A DNA stretch of 5,234 bases from Gammaproteobacteria bacterium. GTDB lineage: Bacteria > Pseudomonadota > Gammaproteobacteria > SZUA-152. Shown here piece by piece: positions 1-5,234 of the stretch (its first letter is position 1; the number at the start of each line of letters is the position of its first letter). The stretch spans positions 1-5,234 of the forward strand of contig JAUWLO010000143.1 of the NCBI GenBank assembly GCA_030613605.1. Reading direction: 5' to 3'. The notes under the pieces were generated by a model, which had not been told where the DNA came from, ran no database searches, and saw only the letters and a program-made list of their open reading frames with translations. Made by a program: the position numbers and the translations under genes.

Positions 1-1179
1 TGTGGCTGCAGCAAGGTGGCCACCAAAGATCGCTCCAAGGCACAGCCCTATCTCGATCGGGTATACAAAGAATTGGCCATGCAGTCTGCGCTGTTTGATG
101 AAAATCGTATTGTAGACCAGTTACACTGGGGTGGTGGTACACCGACTTTTATTAGCCATGATCAAATGCGTGAGCTGATGGCTGAGACACGCAAAAATTT
201 TCAGCTGCATGATGACGACACGGGTGAATATTCCATTGAGATTGATCCGCGTGAAGTCACAGTCGAATCCATAGCCCTGTTACGAGAAATTGGCTTTAAC
301 CGCATGAGTTTAGGTGTGCAGGATTTTGATGCGACGGTTCAGAAGGCCGTTAATCGAATTCAAAGTGAAGAGGTTACCTTTGCGACATTAAATGCGGCAA
401 AAGCAGAAGGCTTCAAGTCCGTTAGCATTGATTTGATTTATGGTTTGCCACATCAGACAGTGGAAAGTTTTGCCAAAACGGTAGATAAGGTCATTGCAGC
501 TTCTCCGGATCGACTATCGGTTTTTAACTATGCGCATTTGCCTGAAATGTTCAAGCCACAGCGACGCATTAATGAAGACGATTTACCATCTGCATCAGAG
601 AAACTGGATATTCTTCAGGACACCAACGAGCGTCTCTCCAAAGCAGGTTATGTTTATATTGGTATGGATCACTTCGCCAAGCCTGATGATGAATTGGCCG
701 TGGCGCAACGTGAACATACCCTGTATCGAAACTTTCAGGGTTACTCGACCCATGCCGATTGCGATTTGATTGGTCTTGGCATTACCTCTATTGGCAAAGT
801 GGGTAATACCTATAGCCAGAATGTGAAAACACTGGATGAGTATTACGAACGTATTGATGCCGATAAAATTCCCGTGTTTCGGGGGTTGGAACTGGATGCC
901 GATGATGTGTTACGACGAGAAGTGATCACCCAGATAATTTGTAATTTCTCACTAAGGCCAGATGAAATAGAGCAGCAGTTTGGTATTAATTTTGAAGATT
1001 ATTTTGCCACCGAGCTTAAAGAGCTTCGAGTGATGGCGGATGATGGTCTGATATCGCTGGGTGAAAATAATGTTATCGAAGTGGAGCCTGCCGGGCGTCT
1101 ACTCATACGCAATGTATGCATGGTATTTGATAAGTATCTCCGCCAGGCAGGTGAGCAACGTTTTTCCAAGGTCATTTAG
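1..1179 (+). CDS. hemN: Oxygen-independent coproporphyrinogen III oxidase (radical SAM), 5'-truncated by window edge
   Basis: HemN converts coproporphyrinogen III to protoporphyrinogen IX in the cytoplasm by two radical-SAM decarboxylations, the oxygen-free route of haem synthesis. The frame is open from base 1, where the first codons read CGCSK. These match the end of the HemN iron-sulfur motif CxxxCxFCxC, so two cluster cysteines lie just outside. Counting that first Cys as residue 1, the SAM-binding GGGTP is at 44-48, EIDPRE at 80-85, GVQDF at 105-109, LIYGLP at 145-150 and the HemN-type GMDHFAKPDDELA at 221-233. The C-terminal domain ends LLIRNVCMVFDKYLRQ...FSKVI, close to E. coli HemN as I remember it. 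About 392 residues are visible; E. coli HemN has 457, so roughly 65-70 are missing. The GTG at base 16 is therefore internal, not the start. The PDDELA/HemN C-terminal features separate it from HemW. Its promoter, where an FNR site might be expected, is outside the window. No frameshift is seen. Confidence 0.97.
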   Translation, partial: CGCSKVATKDRSKAQPYLDRVYKELAMQSALFDENRIVDQLHWGGGTPTFISHDQMRELMAETRKNFQLHDDDTGEYSIEIDPREVTVESIALLREIGFNRMSLGVQDFDATVQKAVNRIQSEEVTFATLNAAKAEGFKSVSIDLIYGLPHQTVESFAKTVDKVIAASPDRLSVFNYAHLPEMFKPQRRINEDDLPSASEKLDILQDTNERLSKAGYVYIGMDHFAKPDDELAVAQREHTLYRNFQGYSTHADCDLIGLGITSIGKVGNTYSQNVKTLDEYYERIDADKIPVFRGLELDADDVLRREVITQIICNFSLRPDEIEQQFGINFEDYFATELKELRVMADDGLISLGENNVIEVEPAGRLLIRNVCMVFDKYLRQAGEQRFSKVI

Positions 1180-1260
1180 TTCAAGCTATCTAGCATAGCG
1201 TGTTGATTACTTTCCTGGGCTTAATCTGGACCCATTTCTGCCGATAAGTGTAATGCCCGC

Positions 1261-1266
1261 TATACT
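1261..1266 (+). promoter_or_regulatory. Possible -10 element for the LOG-family gene
   Basis: TATACT matches the sigma-70 -10 consensus at five of six positions and lies about 60 bp before the start codon at 1328. The hexamer 17 bp upstream, CTGCCG at 1238-1243, matches the -35 consensus at only three positions, so this is a weak candidate. Some promoter in the 148-bp gap is plausible, because the gene need not depend on readthrough from hemN. Confidence 0.2.
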
Positions 1267-1317
1267 GGGGCGTCGAAATAATGAACACTTACCTCATTGA
1301 AAAATATTAATAAATAA

Positions 1318-1321
1318 AGGA
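1318..1321 (+). promoter_or_regulatory. Ribosome binding site of the LOG-family gene
   Basis: AGGA within AAAGGACAGG lies six bases before the ATG at 1328. This is normal Shine-Dalgarno spacing and supports that start over the internal ATGs. Confidence 0.7.
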
Positions 1322-1327
1322 CAGGTT

Positions 1328-1999
1328 ATGGCGTTAATTGATGATTTTAAGGGTGATGAATCCTGGCGCATGTTCAGGATATTGAGTGAGCTTACTGAAG
1401 GTATCGATAAACTTGCGGATCTTGGTCATGCAGTGTCCATCTTTGGTTCAGCACGACTTCAACCGGATAATCCCCACTATCAAAAGGCTGTTGAAATTGC
1501 GCAAAGATTAGCCAAAAATAATTTTGATGTTATTACAGGCGGTGGCCCGGGCATTATGGAGGCGGCCAATAAAGGTGCGCTCGATGAGGATGTTAAGTCC
1601 GTTGGCCTGAATATAAATTTACCGCAGGAACAGGCACCTAACCCATACCAAAATGTTTCTCTTGATTACCGCTACTTTTTTGTACGCAAGGTTATGTTTG
1701 TTAAACATTCCATGGGTTATGTCATTATGCCTGGAGGTTTTGGTACGCTGGATGAATTTTTTGAAGCACTCACATTAATGCAAACAGAAAAGATTTTCCC
1801 CATGCCATTGATATTGTTCGGGGTAGAGTTTTGGCAAGGTTTAATCGATTGGTTGAGAGGGACTATGTTAGCGAATGGTACGATTTCTGAAGAGGATTTC
1901 GAATTCATCAGGCTAACCGATGATATTGATGAAGTGGTTTCTATAATGGTCAAACATCGGGAATGGAAAGAAGCCAAGCGTCACCACGAAGATACATAG
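1328..1999 (+). CDS. LOG-family (TIGR00730-type) nucleoside 5'-monophosphate phosphoribohydrolase
   Basis: This is a complete 223-residue cytoplasmic protein with a Rossmann-like fold. Members long mislabelled as lysine decarboxylases cleave the N-glycosidic bond of nucleoside monophosphates; in plants and some bacteria the substrate is a cytokinin riboside monophosphate. Family motifs are clear: FGSAR at 39-43, GGGPGIMEAA at 71-80 (nucleotide phosphate binding), R120 in YFFVRK and the signature PGGFGTLDE at 135-143. R120 and E143 sit 23 residues apart, as do the catalytic Arg and Glu of plant LOG enzymes. The 30-residue N-terminal extension with ESWRMFRILSEL belongs to the longer bacterial LOG subgroup and supports the ATG at 1328, as does a good ribosome binding site. 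It follows hemN on the same strand after 148 bp and converges with the kinase gene. Whether it makes cytokinin or recycles AMP-type nucleotides cannot be told; nothing here ties it to nitrate metabolism. Confidence 0.93.
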   Translation: MALIDDFKGDESWRMFRILSELTEGIDKLADLGHAVSIFGSARLQPDNPHYQKAVEIAQRLAKNNFDVITGGGPGIMEAANKGALDEDVKSVGLNINLPQEQAPNPYQNVSLDYRYFFVRKVMFVKHSMGYVIMPGGFGTLDEFFEALTLMQTEKIFPMPLILFGVEFWQGLIDWLRGTMLANGTISEEDFEFIRLTDDIDEVVSIMVKHREWKEAKRHHEDT

Positions 2000-2027
2000 T
2001 GTGTCGTTTAATAGTTAACTACAAAAA

Positions 2028-3755
2028 TTAGCCGAACATTAAATACACAAGTACACAATTCAGTAACACCATGGCAATCGCCAGTCCTCGCCAGAAAGCT
2101 ATGGGGTTTTGTTCCAGAAGGGGCTGGCGTTTATACCTCATAAACTCCGTGTTTGGGTGTGTTAAATCGTGGATAAATTCTGACAATAGACTATAACGTC
2201 TTTCAGGGTCTGGGCTTACTGCTTTCTTCAAAGCCCGATCCATCCACGCCGGTATCATAGGGTTGTATTGATCGCTGGCCTGATAGCAAAGGTTTTTTGG
2301 TTTTCGGCCAATATCAGCTTTCTCCAGCGCTGATCCATAGGGCAATTTACCGGTCAGTAATTCATAGGTGATGGTTCCCAGAGAAAAAATATCCGAACGA
2401 TTGCTGCCAGGCTCACCCAAAAGATATTCCGGCGCAGTGTAATTCATGGTGCCTAACAGGTTTATCCGCTCGATAGGCGTAGTGATTTCGGCAATGCCAG
2501 CTATTTTTGTCGATCCAAAATCAATTACTGTCACCTTTCCATTGGCATCAATCATAATATTTTCCGGTTTAATGTCCTGGTGTAGCATTTCCAGTCGATG
2601 GAATGCGCGTAGCCCTGTGGCAATTTGCTCAATGATCAGACGGACTTCTTTAATGTCGGGTCGTGAATGTACATTCATCCAGTCCCGTAGGGTTTGACCA
2701 TCAATGTATTCGGTGACGTAATAAAGAAACTGCCGGGGTCTTGTTTGTTTGTATATTTTTAGTACGCGGGAGTTGTGGATTCGTTTCCCTACCCACTCTT
2801 CTCGTATGAAATTCTCAATATAAGTGGGTTCATCCTCATAATTCACGGAAGGTGTTTTAATAACAACAGGATTATTAGTATCCGTATCCACAGCTTTGTA
2901 GACTTGTGTACGTTTACTGGCATGTATTTCTCGTTCTATACGATAGCCGTCTAATATCATTCCAGGTTCGAGATCAGGGGGGAAGGGCAGACGCGTAAGT
3001 TCATTATAGGCTTCGTCGGCACTTTTTTCGGGCAGTGTTTCAATCCGTAATATCTGGCAGGTAATGTTGTCAGTGCTGCCTTTGTCAAGAGAGAATTGAA
3101 CGACTTCTTTGGCAGCATCATCAAGATTTTCATTTTTTAAAATGATTTCTGTGATTTCACGATTGGAAATGAAGTCGTGGACGCCATCTGTTGTTAAAAC
3201 GAACATCCCGCCAGCTTCAAGTTCTATTTTTCGGTAATCGATTTCCAGGTGAACATCGATTCCCATCGCACGGCTGAGATAATTGTTATCCGAGATGGTG
3301 CGTCTATGGTCGGTTGTCAGGCATTCAAGGGATTTATTTTGCAGGCGGTAAACACGCGTATCACCCACATGAAAGATATGTCCAGTGGTGGATTTCAATA
3401 CCAGGGCGGTAAAGGTAGTGATCATGCCGCATGCGCTGTTGTGAGAAGGATCGCTATTTTGCTGGCCCTTACTATAAAGCCAGCTGTTAATCGCGGTCAG
3501 GATTTTGTGAGCGGAAGTTTTGACAGTCCAGGAGTCAGGTGTTGAATAATAATCAGAAAGGAAACTGGCAACGCAGGACTCTGCTGCTTCTCGACCGGAA
3601 AGACTACTGCTGACACCGTCGGCAATGGCAATGGCAATACCCTTGCTGGTTAGCTGGGGTTCTTCAGGCATCATGGTGCCGTAGAAGTCCTGGTTCTCTT
3701 CTTTCTGGCCCCGATCAGAATACTGTCCAATCGTTATGCTGAGTTTTTCGGACAT
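2028..3755 (-). CDS. Bifunctional PP2C-type phosphatase / Ser-Thr protein kinase with C-terminal membrane anchor
   Basis: A complete 575-residue protein joining opposite activities. Residues 1-240 form a PP2C (PPM) phosphatase domain with its metal-binding motifs: RGQKEENQD at 15-23, ADGVSS at 45-50, GDTRVYR at 131-137, TTDGVHD at 188-194 and STDN at 227-230. Residues about 270-530 form a Hanks-type kinase: VVIK with Lys300, Glu319 or Glu320 in helix C, HQDIKPEN at 392-399 (Asp394, Asn399), IDFG at 411-414 and APE at 441-443. The glycine-rich loop is degenerate (EIHASKRTQVY) and the HRD Arg is Gln393. Residues 554-575 are a hydrophobic helix after a basic stretch, so both domains should face the cytoplasm with no outside sensor domain. 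The ATG at 3755 is fixed by phosphatase motif 1, which a start at Met28 would lose; its ribosome site is only A-rich (AAAGAAAAG). It lies downstream of narK on the same strand, as PA1782 follows nasA in Pseudomonas aeruginosa (from memory). Substrate unknown. Confidence 0.94.
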   Translation of the reverse strand: MSEKLSITIGQYSDRGQKEENQDFYGTMMPEEPQLTSKGIAIAIADGVSSSLSGREAAESCVASFLSDYYSTPDSWTVKTSAHKILTAINSWLYSKGQQNSDPSHNSACGMITTFTALVLKSTTGHIFHVGDTRVYRLQNKSLECLTTDHRRTISDNNYLSRAMGIDVHLEIDYRKIELEAGGMFVLTTDGVHDFISNREITEIILKNENLDDAAKEVVQFSLDKGSTDNITCQILRIETLPEKSADEAYNELTRLPFPPDLEPGMILDGYRIEREIHASKRTQVYKAVDTDTNNPVVIKTPSVNYEDEPTYIENFIREEWVGKRIHNSRVLKIYKQTRPRQFLYYVTEYIDGQTLRDWMNVHSRPDIKEVRLIIEQIATGLRAFHRLEMLHQDIKPENIMIDANGKVTVIDFGSTKIAGIAEITTPIERINLLGTMNYTAPEYLLGEPGSNRSDIFSLGTITYELLTGKLPYGSALEKADIGRKPKNLCYQASDQYNPMIPAWMDRALKKAVSPDPERRYSLLSEFIHDLTHPNTEFMRYKRQPLLEQNPIAFWRGLAIAMVLLNCVLVYLMFG

Positions 3756-3832
3756 AGCTTTTCTTTTAACTGAGTGATAACCAAATAATAACTAATTTGT
3801 TGTCTTTGTTTACTCTATCATGTTCTATAGTG

Positions 3833-3871
3833 ACGCTTTGTTAAGCTTCTTTATTAAGATTCTTTACTAAG
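3833..3871. repeat. Three imperfect 13-bp tandem repeats between narK and the kinase gene
   Basis: Units at 3833-3845, 3846-3858 and 3859-3871 read acgCTTTgtTAAG, cttCTTTatTAAG and attCTTTacTAAG on the plus strand, sharing CTTTnnTAAG in fixed 13-bp register with no gap. In the transcribed (minus) direction they read CTTAnnAAAG and begin 8 bp after the narK stop codon. The third copy also forms a short perfect inverted repeat, TTCTT-TACT-AAGAA at 3860-3873, too AT-rich to make a convincing terminator. It could be a regulator-binding array, an intercistronic RNA element or chance in AT-rich DNA. Confidence 0.6.
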
Positions 3872-3879
3872 AAAGGGGG

Positions 3880-5234
3880 CTAACTCACCTCAATCATTTG
3901 CACAGTTCCGTCAGGTAAAATTTCCGTTATCTGGCCTTTGGGTTCTTCCAGAAAGAAAAGGATTAAGGCAAAAACAAAAGCAGCAACAAAGCCGATAAAC
4001 AGGAAGAACTGGTCGTAATCAACCAGAGAATTTACGGTAAGAAACATAACAGCGCCCACGTTACCGAATGCTCCGACCATGCCGGCGATTTGGCCTGTCA
4101 TTCGACGCTGTACCAGCGGCACCATGGCATACACAGCGCCTGAACCGGCTTTTGAAAAGATACCTCCCACGATGGTAATGCCCACTACTAACCAGACCGG
4201 CCAAACTTTTTCGACCAGGCCCAGGCTTAAAAAGCTGATGGTAATTCCAGCGAAGGCAATGCCCAGGGTCAGTTTTCGTCCAATTTTATCGCTTATCCAG
4301 CCGCCACCCGGGCGTGCAAAAAGATTGATAAAAGGATATATGCCGGCCAACAGTGCAGCAGTAACTTTGGGCATATCAAACCAGGTGACGTAAAACATGG
4401 CCAGCATGGACACTACGGCAAGCTCAGTACCGAATGTGACGAGATAGGCAAAGTCCAGAATGGCGACCTGTTTGAATTTATAACGGTGTAGCTTTGGTAC
4501 GGGATTTTTTAATACATGCCCATTAATGTGCCAGATTTTCCAGACTTGTACACCATAAATCACTAGCAAGGTGCCGTAGATGAAATAACTCATCGCCTGA
4601 TCAATCAATCCCATGTTGGTGGGGGAGAGTTTCCAGGTAAGAACACCCAGGGCAAGAAACAGTGGGATGTTCATTAGAATGTAGAGCACCAGGTCGCCAC
4701 CACTGGTTATTTCCATGGCGCCCGTTTTTTTGGGTTTAAAGTAGGTAGAACCTTTGGGTGTATTACTGACGATAAAGTAATAGATAGCACCGTAGGCTAT
4801 GGCCGCAATGCTGGCGGCTGTGATGGCAATTCGCCAACCATCAGCGTTGCCTACACTGGCGGCTATGAAGGGCAGAGAGATCGCTGCACCGGCCGCACCA
4901 AAGTTACCCCAGCCACCATAAATACCCTGGGCCAAGCCGGTCTGTTTCGCCGGGAACCATTCACCAATCATACGAATACCGACCACAAAACCCGCACCAA
5001 TAAAACCCGAGAGAAAACGCAGTATGGCGAGAGTTTCGTAACTGTCTGCCCAGGCGAAGCTTATGCTGATGGCACCACCGGATATCAATATGCCGGTGTA
5101 CATAATGCGGGGACCGAACCTGTCCACGAGCATACCCACAATAATCCGGGCAGGGATGGTCATGGCCACATTGAGGATTAATAGCACCTTGGCCTGTTGG
5201 TCTGTCAGGCCAAGGGCCTCTTTGATGAAAGGCA
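3880..5234 (-). CDS. narK: NarK-type nitrate/nitrite transporter (MFS, NNP family), 5'-truncated by window edge
   Basis: An inner-membrane carrier for nitrate uptake and/or nitrite export. The frame is open to the window edge, giving 450 visible residues; the first helix and true start are missing, and the GTG at 5187 is internal. Counting the first whole visible codon as 1, Arg29 in IPARIIVG fits the substrate-binding Arg of TM2, DRFGPR at 37-42 is the MFS loop motif, GGWGNFGAAG at 106-115 is nitrate signature 1 in TM5, Arg307 in FARPGGGWISDKIGRK fits the second binding Arg (TM8), and GAFGNVGA at 387-394 is nitrate signature 2 in TM11. Two further hydrophobic segments, about 180-200 and 215-234, fall between TM6 and TM7, suggesting 14 helices rather than 12. 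The kinase/phosphatase follows after 124 bp on the same strand with no clear terminator, so co-transcription is likely. The sequence does not separate respiratory NarK from assimilatory NasA; hemN nearby favours the former. Confidence 0.92.
   Translation of the reverse strand, partial: PFIKEALGLTDQQAKVLLILNVAMTIPARIIVGMLVDRFGPRIMYTGILISGGAISISFAWADSYETLAILRFLSGFIGAGFVVGIRMIGEWFPAKQTGLAQGIYGGWGNFGAAGAAISLPFIAASVGNADGWRIAITAASIAAIAYGAIYYFIVSNTPKGSTYFKPKKTGAMEITSGGDLVLYILMNIPLFLALGVLTWKLSPTNMGLIDQAMSYFIYGTLLVIYGVQVWKIWHINGHVLKNPVPKLHRYKFKQVAILDFAYLVTFGTELAVVSMLAMFYVTWFDMPKVTAALLAGIYPFINLFARPGGGWISDKIGRKLTLGIAFAGITISFLSLGLVEKVWPVWLVVGITIVGGIFSKAGSGAVYAMVPLVQRRMTGQIAGMVGAFGNVGAVMFLTVNSLVDYDQFFLFIGFVAAFVFALILFFLEEPKGQITEILPDGTVQMIEVS

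Noticed and set aside
16..18. GTG as the start codon of hemN
   Set aside because: The five in-frame codons before it encode CGCSK, the end of the conserved iron-sulfur cysteine motif, so the gene begins outside the window.
494..769. 91-residue plus-strand open frame inside hemN
   Set aside because: It overlaps a clearly conserved part of hemN in another frame and resembles no protein family I know.
1185..1199. GCTAT-CTAGC-ATAGC inverted repeat after hemN as a terminator
   Set aside because: The stem is only 5 bp and no T-run follows it.
1203..1216. FNR-like site beginning TTGAT before the LOG gene
   Set aside because: Only one half-site is present; the matching ATCAA half at the required spacing is missing.
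1281..1310. Nine-codon open frame (MNTYLIEKY) just before the LOG gene, as a leader peptide
   Set aside because: No good ribosome binding site, no regulatory run of one amino acid and no attenuator hairpin; chance is enough to explain it.
1717..1977. 86-residue minus-strand open frame inside the LOG gene
   Set aside because: Antisense shadow of a well-conserved gene, low-complexity and Ser/Asn-rich, with no recognisable domain.
2012..2021. Palindrome TAGTTAACTA between the convergent genes as a bidirectional terminator
   Set aside because: With a usable loop only three base pairs remain, and no GC-rich stem is present.
2446..3545. Plus-strand open frames at 2446-2697 and 3249-3545 opposite the kinase gene
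   Set aside because: Antisense to conserved kinase and phosphatase motifs; no family resemblance.
3756..3832. Dedicated sigma-70 promoter for the kinase gene
   Set aside because: The stretch is AT-rich on the minus strand, but I found no -35/-10 pair with sensible spacing and more than weak matches.
4079..4393. 104-residue plus-strand open frame opposite narK
   Set aside because: Antisense shadow over TM8-TM11 of the carrier; Pro/Thr-rich with no domain.
5185..5187. GTG as the start codon of narK
   Set aside because: The frame stays open to the window edge and the upstream residues (PFIKEALGLTDQQAK) fit NNP carriers before TM2; the first helix must lie outside.

Overview
This 5.2-kb window looks like a chromosomal stretch from a gammaproteobacterium of moderate GC (mid-40s percent by eye). 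The evidence is a HemN closely resembling the E. coli type, a NarK-type nitrate/nitrite carrier, and a PP2C phosphatase-protein kinase fusion of the kind found beside the nitrate transporter in the Pseudomonas aeruginosa nitrate assimilation locus. No mobile element, phage gene, RNA gene or CRISPR array is visible.

Layout. Two genes run rightward: hemN (bases 1-1179, 5' end outside the window), for oxygen-independent coproporphyrinogen III oxidase, and a LOG-family nucleotide phosphoribohydrolase (1328-1999). They converge on two leftward genes: narK (from beyond base 5234 down to 3880, 5' end outside the window), then a bifunctional PP2C phosphatase/Ser-Thr kinase with a C-terminal membrane anchor (3755 down to 2028). 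Only 28 bp separate the convergent stops. The 148-bp gap after hemN holds a ribosome binding site and at best a weak promoter. The 124-bp gap between narK and the kinase holds three imperfect 13-bp tandem repeats and no clear terminator, so narK and the kinase may be one transcript.

How the genes may work together. NarK moves nitrate in and/or nitrite out, and HemN makes haem without oxygen, which haem-requiring nitrate-respiring enzymes need. The pair suggests anaerobic or low-oxygen nitrate metabolism. The kinase/phosphatase sits in the same order and strand as the transporter, so it is a candidate regulator of nitrate uptake or use; its substrate cannot be read from the sequence. The LOG enzyme is probably a nucleotide housekeeping gene with no evident link to nitrate. 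The most interesting parts are the kinase-phosphatase next to narK without nirBD downstream, its atypical kinase motifs, the repeats between the two genes, and the extra helix pair in NarK.
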